Positions 17,452 to 26,267 of a stretch of DNA of 48,174 nucleotides are shown here, piece after piece. Below the pieces are notes generated by a model. That model had not been told where the DNA came from, did not search any database, and worked only from the letters and a program-made list of their open reading frames with translations. A program made the position numbers and the translations under genes. The stretch covers positions 1 through 48,174 of the forward strand of contig SHBX01000023.1 in assembly GCA_004211785.1 (NCBI GenBank). Direction: 5' to 3'. Each line of letters starts with the position of its first letter. The first letter of the stretch is position 1. The stretch comes from Winogradskyella sp. Lineage in GTDB: Bacteria; Bacteroidota; Bacteroidia; Flavobacteriales; Flavobacteriaceae.

Positions 17452-17727
17452 ATGGAGTTTCAAGAGAAAGCAAAAGAGAAATTATTAATTGAAGAAGAAG
17501 TTGTCAAACAGAATGAAATTGTTTTGTTTAATGATGATATTAATACTTTTGATCATGTCATAGATACTTTAATTTATGCATGTGACCATTCGCCTGAACA
17601 GGCTGAACAATGTTCCATTATAGTACATTACAAAGGAAAGTGTATTGTAAAAACAGGTCCTTATGACGATTTAGAACCACGATGTTCAAAGCTTCTTCAA
17701 GCTGGACTTAGTGCAGAAATAGTATAA
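17452..17727 (+). CDS. clpS: ATP-dependent Clp protease adaptor ClpS
   Basis: ClpS delivers N-degron substrates to ClpAP-type proteases. The 91-residue protein has an unstructured start, the LFNDDINTFDHVI substrate-pocket motif (Asn27, Asp28, Asp29) and the later helices (YACDHSPEQAEQC, VHYKGKCIVKTGPYD, LLQAGLSAEI). Size and motif are standard. It is followed by a strong terminator. Confidence 0.94.
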   Translation: MEFQEKAKEKLLIEEEVVKQNEIVLFNDDINTFDHVIDTLIYACDHSPEQAEQCSIIVHYKGKCIVKTGPYDDLEPRCSKLLQAGLSAEIV

Positions 17728-17729
17728 AA

Positions 17730-17760
17730 AATAAAATCCCGCAATTGCGGGATTTTTTAT
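17730..17760. terminator. Bidirectional terminator after clpS
   Basis: AAATCCCGCAA and TTGCGGGATTT (17734-17744, 17745-17755) form a perfect 22-bp palindrome flanked by A-rich and T-rich runs. It separates clpS from the converging sulfur operon. Confidence 0.9.
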
Positions 17761-17780
17761 TGTTTCAAAATAATTGAAAA

Positions 17781-18056
17781 TTATTTTGTCATTCTTCCTA
17801 TAGCACAACTGACAAAAGATTTTGCTTTTTTAGGAATAGAGTTAGCTTCGCTTATTAATGGATAACCTAAGTCCGAAAGTTTTTTTGTTACTATTTCTAA
17901 CTGATTTTCTGTTCCGAAGCTTATATTAACTTCATCAGTTTCATTATTTACAGTAACATCAGAAACACCTTCAATTTTTGATAACTGTGTAATAATTGTA
18001 TTAGCACAGCCGCCACATTTAAGATTCTGTATTTTAAGGGTTGAAGATGTCTTCAT
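17781..18056 (-). CDS. Heavy-metal-associated (HMA) domain protein
   Basis: A 91-residue protein with one HMA fold. LKCGGCANTI carries the metal-binding CxxC near residues 14-17, followed by GVSDVTVN and VNISFG strands. A short tail (KSFVSCAIGRMTK) has a third Cys. The ATG at 18054-18056 lies 13 nt after the persulfide dioxygenase stop. A longer frame upstream would run into that gene and lacks HMA homology. As the last gene of the sulfur operon it may bind copper or handle a thiol-reactive metal (inference). Confidence 0.85.
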   Translation of the reverse strand: MKTSSTLKIQNLKCGGCANTIITQLSKIEGVSDVTVNNETDEVNISFGTENQLEIVTKKLSDLGYPLISEANSIPKKAKSFVSCAIGRMTK

Positions 18057-18069
18057 CTGATTTTTTGTT

Positions 18070-19476
18070 TTATAAAGTTGAAGGACAAACAAAATCTGTT
18101 GTTGGTAAATCTGTTTTTTTAATAGCACCAAAACCACCCGCTACATCTACAAGTTTATCAAAGCCTCTGGCCTTTAAAATTGATGCGGCTATTACCGAAC
18201 GATATCCACCAGCACAGTGAATATGATATGTCTTATTTTTATCAACCTGACTCATGTTTTCATTAATAAAATCTAAGGCAAAGTGTTGTGCATTTTCGAG
18301 ATGCATTGCATTAAACTCACCATCTTTACGAACATCAAGAATATTGATATTCCCTTTTTTTACACGATTAGCAAATTCTTCAGCTGATATGGATTCGAGA
18401 TTTTCTATGTCTTTTCCAGCAGCTTTCCAGCTTTCTATTCCACCTTCTAAATAACCTAAGGTATTATCATATCCTACTCGAGATAAACGTGTCACAGCTT
18501 CTGCTTCTTTTCCTTCAGGAGCGATTAAAATTAATGGTTGTTTAATATCTGTGATTAAAGCCCCAACCCAAGGTGCAAACTGACCATTTAAGCCAATAAA
18601 TATAGAATTTGGGATATGTGCTTTTATATATTCTGCTTGAGGACGTACATCTAAAACCAATGCAGATTCGTGATTAGCTAAGGCTTCAAAATCTTCAGGA
18701 TTTAGAGGCGTATCTCCTTTTTTAAGAATGTCTTCAAAATTTGCATACCCAGACTTATTCATCATAGCATTTTTTGCAAAATATTGAGGAGGAGGAGCAA
18801 TGCCATCTAAAACTTCTTTTACAAACTCAGCTTTTGTCATATCTACACGAAGCGCGTAATTAGTTTGTTTTTGTTCACCTAATACACCTACGGTTTCTTT
18901 ACTTAAATTTTTACCACATGCAGAACCTGCGCCATGAGCAGGATAAACAATAACATCATCTGCCAAAGGCATAATTTTATTACGTAATGAATCAAAAAGC
19001 ATTGCGGCCAAATCTTCACTTGTTAAATCAGATTTTATAGCTAAGTCTGGTCTCCCTACATCTCCTAAAAATAAGGTGTCTCCTGAGAAAATTGCATGGT
19101 CTTTTCCATTCTCATCAATTAATAAATATGTAGATGATTCTAAAGTGTGACCAGGCGTGTGTAATACCTTAATCGTTAATTTTCCGATTTTAAACTCTTC
19201 GTTATCAGAAGCAGAATGGATATCATATTTTGTTGTTGCTCCAGGTCCATAAACGATAGTTGCTCCTGTTTTTTTTGCTAAATCTACATGGCCAGAAACA
19301 AAATCGGCATGAAAGTGTGTTTCAAAAATATATTTGATTTTAGCTTTATTGGCTTCAGCTTTATCTATGTATTGCTGGGTTTCTCTTAATGGGTCTATAA
19401 TAGCAACTTCGCCATTGGATTCTATGTAGTATGCGCCTTGTGCTAAGCAACCTGTATATAATTGTTCTATTTTCAT
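18070..19476 (-). CDS. Persulfide dioxygenase-like metallo-beta-lactamase protein with two rhodanese domains (CstB-like)
   Basis: A 468-residue fusion. The N-terminal metallo-beta-lactamase domain shows THFHADFVSGH (His54, His56, Asp58, His63), His110 (HTPGH) and Asp133 (FSGDTLFLGD). By analogy with ETHE1, His54, His110 and Asp133 bind one iron and oxidise glutathione or coenzyme A persulfide to sulfite. Two rhodanese domains follow (about 260-350 and 362-466). The first lacks a loop Cys (LILIAPEGKEAEA), so it should be inactive. The second has Cys421 in HIHCAGGYRS and can carry sulfur. It heads the distal half of the sulfur operon, 66 nt after the TSUP gene. Confidence 0.92.
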   Translation of the reverse strand: MKIEQLYTGCLAQGAYYIESNGEVAIIDPLRETQQYIDKAEANKAKIKYIFETHFHADFVSGHVDLAKKTGATIVYGPGATTKYDIHSASDNEEFKIGKLTIKVLHTPGHTLESSTYLLIDENGKDHAIFSGDTLFLGDVGRPDLAIKSDLTSEDLAAMLFDSLRNKIMPLADDVIVYPAHGAGSACGKNLSKETVGVLGEQKQTNYALRVDMTKAEFVKEVLDGIAPPPQYFAKNAMMNKSGYANFEDILKKGDTPLNPEDFEALANHESALVLDVRPQAEYIKAHIPNSIFIGLNGQFAPWVGALITDIKQPLILIAPEGKEAEAVTRLSRVGYDNTLGYLEGGIESWKAAGKDIENLESISAEEFANRVKKGNINILDVRKDGEFNAMHLENAQHFALDFINENMSQVDKNKTYHIHCAGGYRSVIAASILKARGFDKLVDVAGGFGAIKKTDLPTTDFVCPSTL

Positions 19477-19542
19477 TTTTTAATTTTTGAGGTACAAATT
19501 TACAAAACTTGAAGTTTCAAAATGTGATATTTGTCACATAGC

Positions 19543-20343
19543 TTATAGTAACTCTTTCCAGATAATATAAGAACCCATTATTAAGGTGAAATACCCAAAG
19601 CCTTTTTTTAGTTTTTTTCCATCTATAGATCTAGAAAAATAAATCCCTAAAAGAATTCCAACTATTGAAAGTGATGTGAATTTTATTAAGAACATCCAAT
19701 CGATATCTATATGTTCAATATCACCTAAGAAACCTATCAAAGATTTTATTGAAATGATGAAGAGTGAGGTTCCAATAGCTGTTTTCATAGGGAGTCTAAT
19801 AAAGAAAACTAAGACAGGAATATTTAGGAAACCGCCACCAGCACCCACAAATCCGCTAATAATCCCTGTTACTAATCCTAATATTAATACAGTAGAAATA
19901 TTATAATTAGTATCTGGTTCATCATCATCTATGCTATTGGCCTTTTTAGTAATCATTGAAATGCTAGCGAGTAGAATAACTATAGCAAAAACTAACATTA
20001 TAAAAATGCCACTGGTCACTTTAAAATCACCTACAGAAAACATTACTTCGGGCAATGCTGGTACTAAATATTTTCGCGTTAAATAAACGCCAATAATTGA
20101 TGGTATGGCAAAAATTAGTGCTGCTTTATAATCTACAAGACCACGTCTAAGACTTTGTACTGCACCAATAGTTGATGTTGCTCCGACAACAAATAAAGAA
20201 TATGCTGTAGCAATGATTGGGTTAAACCCTAAAAGGTAGACTAATATTGGAACAGTTAATATAGATCCACCACCACCAATAAGCCCCATGATGATTCCTG
20301 CAACAACTGAAGCTACATAACCAAATATTTCGTTGTTATCCAT
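19543..20343 (-). CDS. TSUP (TauE/SafE) family permease, probable sulfite or sulfonate exporter
   Basis: A 266-residue inner-membrane protein with about eight helices and the repeated family motif: GLIGGGGSILTVPILVY near 21-37 and GFVGAGGGFLNIPVLVF in the second half. TSUP members move sulfite, sulfonates or sulfur intermediates. Next to a persulfide dioxygenase, sulfite export is the natural proposal (inference). The ATG overlaps the preceding YeeE stop by one base (TAATG), pointing to translational coupling. Confidence 0.9.
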   Translation of the reverse strand: MDNNEIFGYVASVVAGIIMGLIGGGGSILTVPILVYLLGFNPIIATAYSLFVVGATSTIGAVQSLRRGLVDYKAALIFAIPSIIGVYLTRKYLVPALPEVMFSVGDFKVTSGIFIMLVFAIVILLASISMITKKANSIDDDEPDTNYNISTVLILGLVTGIISGFVGAGGGFLNIPVLVFFIRLPMKTAIGTSLFIISIKSLIGFLGDIEHIDIDWMFLIKFTSLSIVGILLGIYFSRSIDGKKLKKGFGYFTLIMGSYIIWKELL

Positions 20344-20759
20344 TAATGAGGTAATTTATCTTTTAATACACCATACATATATGTCCCAAAAATGGCAGCT
20401 GCAATGACTATAAGTATAGAAAAAACGCCTGTACCGAATAAGATATACATTGGGCCTGGGCATGCGCCACAAAGTGCCCAACCTAATCCAAATATGATGC
20501 CGCCAAGGACATATCTTCTAAAACCATTAGCTTTTTTAGGAACTTTTAGGTATTGATCTTCTATAGTTTTTAATTTCATTTTTTTAGAAATTAAAAGAAG
20601 AATGATTCCTGTTGTTACTGCTGAGCCAATAATACCATACATATGGAAAGATTGAAACTTAAACATCTCGAAAATACGATACCAAGATACCGCTTCGGAC
20701 TTAACCAATACAATTCCAAAAAACAGACCTACTAAAAAGAATTTTATATACTTATTCAT
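20343..20759 (-). CDS. YeeE/YedE-type sulfur transport half-protein, C-terminal-like
   Basis: A 138-residue membrane protein with four helices and the Cys motif ALCGACPGPMYILFGTG near 98-114, typical of the YeeE/YedE (DUF395) family. In full-length thiosulfate transporters conserved Cys residues line the path. Here the family is split over two genes, 2 nt apart. It probably pairs with the next upstream gene to take up thiosulfate or a related species (inference). Confidence 0.88.
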   Translation of the reverse strand: MNKYIKFFLVGLFFGIVLVKSEAVSWYRIFEMFKFQSFHMYGIIGSAVTTGIILLLISKKMKLKTIEDQYLKVPKKANGFRRYVLGGIIFGLGWALCGACPGPMYILFGTGVFSILIVIAAAIFGTYMYGVLKDKLPH

Positions 20760-20761
20760 GA

Positions 20762-21319
20762 TTAAAATAGGATTGGATAAATAAGGTGAATCATAATTAA
20801 TCCCCCAATAAAAAAGCCGATAACCGCTATTAAAGATGGGAGCTGTAAGCTACTTAAGCCAGTTATAGCATGACCAGAAGTACAACCGCCAGCATATCTT
20901 GTTCCAAGGCCAACTAAAAACCCTCCGATGATAAGGATTAAGATTCCTTTTATACTAAATACATTTTCCCAACTGAATAATTCCGGAGGTAAAAGTGATT
21001 TGCCTGCGTTAGCAAAACCTAAAGTATTTAAATCTGAAACCGTTTCTTGACTCAAATTAATATTTGTTGGATTAGATAGAAAATGATGAGCAATAAAACC
21101 TCCCACGATAGCGCCAAGTACAACAACAAGATTCCAACGTTGTGCTTTCCAATCGAATTTAAAAAACGCTACTTTCTTACCAGCACCGCCAATAGCGCAA
21201 AGTGTACGTAAGTTAGAAGACATTCCAAAAGTTCTTCCAAAGTATAAAAGGATAAACATGACTATAGCAATACATGGTCCGGAAATGTACCAAGGCCATG
21301 GTTGTAAAATGTATTCCAT
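20762..21319 (-). CDS. YeeE/YedE-type sulfur transport half-protein, N-terminal-like
   Basis: A 185-residue membrane protein, first gene of the sulfur operon. It has about five helices and the conserved YAGGCTSGHAITGLSSLQLPS motif near 142-162 with a Cys in GGCTSGH, as in YeeE/YedE proteins. A second, shorter family member follows 2 nt later. The split pair in front of TSUP and rhodanese genes is common in Bacteroidota. Confidence 0.9.
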   Translation of the reverse strand: MEYILQPWPWYISGPCIAIVMFILLYFGRTFGMSSNLRTLCAIGGAGKKVAFFKFDWKAQRWNLVVVLGAIVGGFIAHHFLSNPTNINLSQETVSDLNTLGFANAGKSLLPPELFSWENVFSIKGILILIIGGFLVGLGTRYAGGCTSGHAITGLSSLQLPSLIAVIGFFIGGLIMIHLIYPILF

Positions 21320-21334
21320 AAATTAAATTTTAAG

Positions 21335-21342
21335 CAAAAATA
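21335..21342 (-). promoter_or_regulatory. Probable -7 element (TATTTTTG, minus strand) for the sulfur operon
   Basis: Read on the minus strand, TATTTTTG lies 15 nt before the ATG at 21319 and fits TAnnTTTG. No -33 TTTG is seen, so an activator may be needed (inference). Confidence 0.4.
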
Positions 21343-21412
21343 GAATTCTAAGACCATCTATTTGTAATGAATGACAATAAAAGGCTAAAACTTATATTTT
21401 AAGAATAAATAG

Positions 21413-21445
21413 TTTGGATGTTTTTTAAATAATGTATTATATTTG
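21413..21445 (+). promoter_or_regulatory. Promoter of tRNA-Arg
   Basis: TTTG at 21413-21416 and TATATTTG at 21438-21445, with a 21-nt spacer, match the Bacteroidota -33/-7 consensus. The -7 element ends 15 nt before the tRNA 5' end. Confidence 0.75.
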
Positions 21446-21460
21446 CACCCACTTAAAAAT

Positions 21461-21534
21461 GGCCTCGTGGCGCAACTGAATAGCGCACTTGATTACGGCT
21501 CAAGAGGTTACAGGTTTGAATCCTGTCGAGGTCA
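21461..21534 (+). tRNA. tRNA-Arg (anticodon ACG)
   Basis: The 74-nt cloverleaf has acceptor GGCCTCG paired with CGAGGTC (one G-U pair) and discriminator A, D-stem GCGC/GCGC, anticodon stem CTTGA/TCAAG with loop TTACGGC (anticodon ACG, reads CGU after A34 deamination), variable loop AGGTT, and T-arm ACAGG-TTTGAAT-CCTGT. CCA is not encoded. It appears to be the target site of the island that follows. Confidence 0.95.
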
Positions 21535-21540
21535 CAAGAT

Positions 21541-21578
21541 AAATCCTGATTCATTAATGTTTAATGAGTTAGGATTTT
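21541..21578 (+). terminator. Terminator-like hairpin after tRNA-Arg
   Basis: AAATCCT and AGGATTT close a stem whose inner part TTCATTA/TTAATGA also pairs, followed by TTTT. It overlaps the end of a decayed minus-strand gene and may belong to the inserted DNA rather than to the original tRNA unit. Confidence 0.6.
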
Positions 21579-21759
21579 TAGTTTTCCGTTTTATTTGATG
21601 CCCTAGAATCATTATTGATAAAATTTGATTTTCCTTTATTGTTGAATTCTATTTCCGCTCCAATTTCTTCAATAAAAAATCTATTCTCAGATTTTGGTTT
21701 TAATTCTAATTTATCAGAACCGTTTGGTTGAGCATAGAGTTTATCATCTCCATATCCTT
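21578..21759 (-). pseudogene. C-terminal remnant of a serine hydrolase (DUF3471-like domain)
   Basis: On the minus strand from 21759 the frame reads about 59 codons containing DDKLYAQPNGSDKLELKPKS, then ENRFFIEEIGAEIEF and a stop at 21578-21580. This resembles the beta-barrel tail domain that follows the beta-lactamase fold in many Bacteroidota serine hydrolases (compare LYAQ.TGQ.KFEL..ES.N.FF..VVDAQIEF). A stop lies directly upstream in frame and the catalytic domain is missing, so this is a decayed fragment. The family assignment rests on remembered consensus. Confidence 0.65.
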
Positions 21760-21789
21760 ACACATTTTATTTATATGACTAAGTATAAA

Positions 21790-22602
21790 TCACTCCAATA
21801 AATTTTCAATATCTTTCAAATACACTTTATCTACTGGATGAGTATATGAATCGTACATTTTCCTTCCTTTTAGATAAAGATCTTTAGATTTTAAGAGACT
21901 TTTTTTATGATTTATACTGTCTTTAATTGCTTTGTATACTAGTGCAGAGTAATATGCATTTTCTGCGCAACTATATTCTTGTTCTTGCTTTTTAAATGTT
22001 AAAAGAGCTTCTTCATACTTGTTATTTTCTAGATATAAGACACCTAAGTGTAAATAATCATAAATACCAATACTAAAAGGATCATTTTCTATTTGCTTTT
22101 GAATTATACTTATGGCTATATCTTTTTTGTCAAGCATCTTGTAACATAATGCTTTGGCAATATTAAGATGATAAGTGCCATTTTGTGAATATCCAATATC
22201 ATTATCCGATATGCTATCTAAATATTCAAAATCACTTATGGCTCCTTTATAATCCCTGAAAAATTGAAACTTAGCCCATCCTCGATACCCTAAATGTTCA
22301 ATTGGGTTTATTTCTACAGCTTTATCCATTAATTTCTTCCAAGAAATAAAATCACCTGTTTTTAAATACGCTACTGATTTTGCCCTATAAGCATCACTAT
22401 AATTTGGGCAAATTTCTAGTGCTCTATCGTATACTTTGTGAAACTCTTTTCTGAGTTGAAAATACTTAGGTGCATTTTCTAAATAATTGCAGGCTTTGTA
22501 ACGACAAGTATCTCCTTCCCATTTATAAACACTGCAATTTCTTTGCGAATGCATATTGTAATATATACTTATAATTACCAATATTAGTAACAACTTTTTC
22601 AT
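21790..22602 (-). CDS. Secreted TPR-repeat protein
   Basis: A 270-residue protein with an N-terminal signal peptide (KKLLLILVIISIYYNMHSQ, cleavage near residue 19). TPR-type helical repeats fill most of the chain: AYRAKSVAYLKTGDF, GYRGWAKFQFFRDYKGAISDFE, YLHLGVLYLENNKYEEALL, AENAYYSALVYKA. A Cys-containing segment (NCSVYKWEGDTCRYKACNYL) precedes them. Its ATG directly follows the stop of the upstream TonB-C-like gene (TAGATG), so the two form an operon. Partners are unknown. Confidence 0.8.
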   Translation of the reverse strand: MKKLLLILVIISIYYNMHSQRNCSVYKWEGDTCRYKACNYLENAPKYFQLRKEFHKVYDRALEICPNYSDAYRAKSVAYLKTGDFISWKKLMDKAVEINPIEHLGYRGWAKFQFFRDYKGAISDFEYLDSISDNDIGYSQNGTYHLNIAKALCYKMLDKKDIAISIIQKQIENDPFSIGIYDYLHLGVLYLENNKYEEALLTFKKQEQEYSCAENAYYSALVYKAIKDSINHKKSLLKSKDLYLKGRKMYDSYTHPVDKVYLKDIENLLE

Positions 22603-23142
22603 CTATGGAAGAATTTCAATTATTTGCCCTTTTTCAATTCTAAATATCAAATACTGATAATAATCACGGCCAATACCTTTAACTGTCATTGATTTCCATT
22701 CTTTTAAGGATTCTGTAGCTTTTAATAGTTGATTACTTATCTTTTTTGAAAAGATTTTTGGTTTATAATTTAAGTCTGATTCTAGCAAGCGGAACCTACC
22801 TGATACACCTTTACAATTGACTATAAATCTTACTCTGATGTAACCAGACTCTAGATTGTTTTTTGAGCAAACGTAGTTTTCATGAAAATGCGCTTTTATA
22901 GCTGTTTTTTCTCCTTGATAGGTTTTTTCAGAAAAAGCATAGTACTGAATTATTCGGTCTTGTTCACCACAAAGCTTAAAGTCCTTATTATCAATTATGG
23001 AATCTGTAAAAATTTCACCAACTACATTAACAATTTTGTGAGATGTTTTCTTAGCGGTTCTAAGCAATAATAAAATGCATAATATAAATGCCGAAAAAAA
23101 CAGAATAACTATTTTCTGTTTGTCTATTTTAATACATTCCAT
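22603..23142 (-). CDS. Membrane-anchored TonB C-terminal-like protein
   Basis: A 179-residue protein with one N-terminal membrane segment (about 10-28) and an outside part. Residues about 98-179 (YIRVRFIVNCKGVSGRFRLL, then KISNQLLKATESLKEWKS, GRDYYQYLIFRI) have the strand-helix-strand pattern of TonB C-terminal domains. No Pro-rich linker is present. It is cotranscribed with the TPR gene, and the pair is of a sort seen in Flavobacteriia, function unknown. Confidence 0.6.
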   Translation of the reverse strand: MECIKIDKQKIVILFFSAFILCILLLLRTAKKTSHKIVNVVGEIFTDSIIDNKDFKLCGEQDRIIQYYAFSEKTYQGEKTAIKAHFHENYVCSKNNLESGYIRVRFIVNCKGVSGRFRLLESDLNYKPKIFSKKISNQLLKATESLKEWKSMTVKGIGRDYYQYLIFRIEKGQIIEILP

Positions 23143-23412
23143 TCTTTCCTTTTATTTTTTTAACTCAAAAGGAACAATTTATATTTATTTAGTTTGATTT
23201 TTGCTCCCTTTTCGCATAAATATGTTCGAGTTTATAAAGCAACACTATTTTATTATTTTAATTTTGGTTAGCTGTAAATAGAAACGACTAAGAATTTATG
23301 TCCTTGACCTTAAGTTTATACTAACTTATTTTCCTGCCTAATAATGCGATTACATTATTTATGAGTATGTTTTTGTGTAACAATACAGTGGATTTATCGT
23401 CATAAGGGTAGT

Positions 23413-24204
23413 ATGAAAATTAGACCAGAAAATAAAGAGCTAAGAAAGTATATAGATTATTATTGGATAGTAAAAGATTCAGAGAAAGTATTCGGTAGTG
23501 CTACTTCTATATTGGCTTATCCAGGTATTAGTCCCGAGCTCATAATTATCTTAGACGGAAATCTTACATTTAGCTACGAGAATAAGTTTATATCAACTTC
23601 AAATAGTCTTTTAGAAAATCATATCAAAAGAAATTTTACACTTTACCCACAAACATTGAAAAGTTTCATCTTTGTAAGATTTAAATCAAAATCATTAGCG
23701 TCTTTAGTCCCTTTTTTAAATGAATCTGCTTCAGAATTAGCCAAAGTAGATTTGAGTGACGCGAATAAAGTTTTTGGCAAAGAATTTAAATTATTTACAA
23801 ATCATTTAAGAAACTTGTACCCAGAAAGCATAGCTGAAGCTTTAGATGAATGGTTCTACAGTAAGTTAAATAAAAATCATAATGGATTCGTGACAGAGTT
23901 TTTTCAAGAAATTGGTTATACTAATACTCTAAAGGAATTAAAGGAATACACAAATTATTCATATTCAACATTAGAACGTTATTTTAAAAAGGAAACCGGA
24001 ATGACTCCCAAGAAATTCCAAACTTTAAAACGTTATAAAGCTGCTGTTGAAGAAATTTATGATACTAATAATAATGACTGGTTTCATTATATTTTAAAAT
24101 TTGGTTATCACGACCAAAGTCATTTTATCAAAGAGATAAAAAAGTTTACAACTTTTACACCAGAGCAGTTATTACATATTTCTAGTCTAAGAACTTATAG
24201 GTAA
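23413..24204 (+). CDS. AraC-family transcriptional regulator
   Basis: A 263-residue DNA-binding protein. The N-terminal part (KIRPENKELRKYIDYYWIV) resembles the DUF6597 cupin-like domain found in many AraC regulators. The C-terminal about 100 residues form an AraC HTH: first helix-turn-helix TLKELKEYTNYSYSTLERYF, then GMTPKKFQTLKRYKAA and FGYHDQSHFIKEIKKF. The ligand is unknown. The serine hydrolase gene 218 nt downstream in the same direction is a possible target. Confidence 0.88.
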   Translation: MKIRPENKELRKYIDYYWIVKDSEKVFGSATSILAYPGISPELIIILDGNLTFSYENKFISTSNSLLENHIKRNFTLYPQTLKSFIFVRFKSKSLASLVPFLNESASELAKVDLSDANKVFGKEFKLFTNHLRNLYPESIAEALDEWFYSKLNKNHNGFVTEFFQEIGYTNTLKELKEYTNYSYSTLERYFKKETGMTPKKFQTLKRYKAAVEEIYDTNNNDWFHYILKFGYHDQSHFIKEIKKFTTFTPEQLLHISSLRTYR

Positions 24205-24221
24205 ATGCAAATTCTGACGAA

Positions 24222-24256
24222 AATTTACAATGGTAAATTATTTCGTAAGACGAAAT
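24222..24256 (+). terminator. Tandem hairpins after the AraC gene
   Basis: AATTTAC/GTAAATT (24222-24228, 24233-24239) and ATTTCGT/ACGAAAT (24240-24246, 24250-24256) lie back to back, followed by TTGTATTAT. They are likely a transcript end, although the T-run is weak. Confidence 0.45.
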
Positions 24257-24422
24257 TTGTATTATGAAATGCTCATGTTTTATTTGCATTATAATTTTAT
24301 TGTTTTCTTTTTGAAGCAATAGTGAAGTTATAATACATTCGTTTGATGTATATAGTCTATGCTACGTGTATTTTCATACTAATTTCGCTTACATAATTAC
24401 TGAATTAAAAAAGATAGATTAA

Positions 24423-26267
24423 ATGAAAACTAGATTAATGAAGACTATTCTATTTGCCTTATTTATCGGTTTTACATCGTTATGCCAAAGTCAAGCTCAA
24501 ACAGAAATTCTCATAGAAAAATTGGAGAGCTATATTAAGAGAAATAATATTCCTGGAATTTCAATTAGTATTGTAAAATCCGATTCTATTATTCTTGTTG
24601 GTGGTATTGGATTTGCAGACATCGAAAAAAAAGAAAAAGTTACTAAAGAACATTTATTTCGTCAAGGTTCAATTTCAAAATCTTTCACCGCTTTGGGCCT
24701 TTATAAATTACTTCAAGATTCACCTTACAATCTCAACAGTACAATTAATAAAATTGATAATTCACTTCCATACACTAACAAATGGGAAAGTACAAATCCT
24801 GTCAGAATTTCTCATCTTTTAGAACATACTTCGGGATTTGAAGACTTTCATCTTCATGCAATATATAATAATAGAGACAGTGTAATGCCACCTGTAGTTG
24901 ATATGGTTATAGACCACAGAAAATCATTAAATGTAAGATGGAAACCTGGAACCAGAAAAGCCTATTCAAATCCTAACTACATAGTCGCAGGGCATTTAAT
25001 AGAGATTATTTCAGGCAATTCTTATAACAAATATATTAATGAAAACATATTGAAACCGATTGGTATGACCTCTTCCGGATTTTATTTTAAAAAGCCTAAA
25101 AACAAAGTTTTTGCTAATGGTTATCAGAGAATAGGTTCATCATTAAACTCAATACCTTTTACCACTATTAATGGGGGTCCAGCTGGTGATTTTTGCGCAA
25201 ATTCAGAAGATATGGCTAGATATTTACAGTTTATGTTGTCAAGGAATACAAAACTCTTTTCTAAGAACGAATATGATAGGTTTGAGATACCAGAAACGAG
25301 TATTGCTGCAAAAAAAGGACTCAAATTTGGCTATGGACTAGGTAATTATTCTATTTGGAAAAAAGGATATCTTTTTCATGGACATAATGGGCAAATTGAT
25401 GGCTTTACTTCGAGATATTTATACTCTAGAAAAGCAGATTTAGGAATTGCTATATCAATGAATCGTAATGGAAATGATAGAGAAATAGTTGATGAAATTT
25501 TAAATCATCTTCTTAGTGACGAAAAAAATAATCAGTCTAATGTAAGAATTACAAAAACAATACCTGAATCACTTAAACAAAAATTCATTGGTTTTTATGA
25601 GTTCAAAAGCTCAAAAAGTAAATTGTTGTCTTTTTCAGATAGAATGTTAGCCGGATTGACATTAGATTTCAAAGATGATAAAATTATAACTAGAACTTTA
25701 TTGGGTAAAGCTAAAGACACACTGTATTATTCAGGAAACAATAAATTTTATTTAAATAATGAAGCTGTACCTTCAGCTATATTAATTGAAACGAACTTAA
25801 ACCAAAAAGTACTCTGGATAAACGATAATTACACAGAAAAAGAATCAAGAATCATACGTCTATTTATATTTTTTGCACTATTAATTTCAGTGTTAATTTT
25901 ATCTTCATTTTTTGTTTATAGTATTTTCTGTCTAGTAAAAAGGTTATTTAAACGAGACAATATGCCGCTAAGTAGTCATTTAGTAATTTTTGGATATGGA
26001 ATAGTCTTAATTCTAATTTTTTTAGGTTTTGCTTTAAGTGTTGAGAATATAAAAACTTTACCTAGTAGAAACTTCTATTCTATTTTAATGTATTTAAGTT
26101 CGTTCGCATTAGTAATTCTATCTTTTCTTTCTATATGGCAATGTTTTAAATTATCCCAAAAGAAAGCATTCCGTATTTACTATATATTAACTTCTATTTC
26201 TACTATTACAATATCAATATATCTTATGAGTATGGGCTTTATTGGATTGAAACTATGGAGTTATTAG
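24423..26267 (+). CDS. Serine hydrolase (beta-lactamase/penicillin-binding fold) with C-terminal membrane region
   Basis: A 614-residue exported protein. The signal peptide ends near SQAQ (residues 23-26). The beta-lactamase-like domain has Ser83-xx-Lys86 (GSISKSF), Tyr181-Ser-Asn183 (AYSNPNYIVAG) and His321-x-Gly323 (HGHNGQIDGF), so all catalytic groups are present. After a linker domain, four membrane helices fill about 477-614. It may act on peptides or D-amino-acid bonds in the periplasm, but the substrate is unknown. ATGs at 24423 and 24438 both give a usable signal peptide. Confidence 0.88.
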   Translation: MKTRLMKTILFALFIGFTSLCQSQAQTEILIEKLESYIKRNNIPGISISIVKSDSIILVGGIGFADIEKKEKVTKEHLFRQGSISKSFTALGLYKLLQDSPYNLNSTINKIDNSLPYTNKWESTNPVRISHLLEHTSGFEDFHLHAIYNNRDSVMPPVVDMVIDHRKSLNVRWKPGTRKAYSNPNYIVAGHLIEIISGNSYNKYINENILKPIGMTSSGFYFKKPKNKVFANGYQRIGSSLNSIPFTTINGGPAGDFCANSEDMARYLQFMLSRNTKLFSKNEYDRFEIPETSIAAKKGLKFGYGLGNYSIWKKGYLFHGHNGQIDGFTSRYLYSRKADLGIAISMNRNGNDREIVDEILNHLLSDEKNNQSNVRITKTIPESLKQKFIGFYEFKSSKSKLLSFSDRMLAGLTLDFKDDKIITRTLLGKAKDTLYYSGNNKFYLNNEAVPSAILIETNLNQKVLWINDNYTEKESRIIRLFIFFALLISVLILSSFFVYSIFCLVKRLFKRDNMPLSSHLVIFGYGIVLILIFLGFALSVENIKTLPSRNFYSILMYLSSFALVILSFLSIWQCFKLSQKKAFRIYYILTSISTITISIYLMSMGFIGLKLWSY

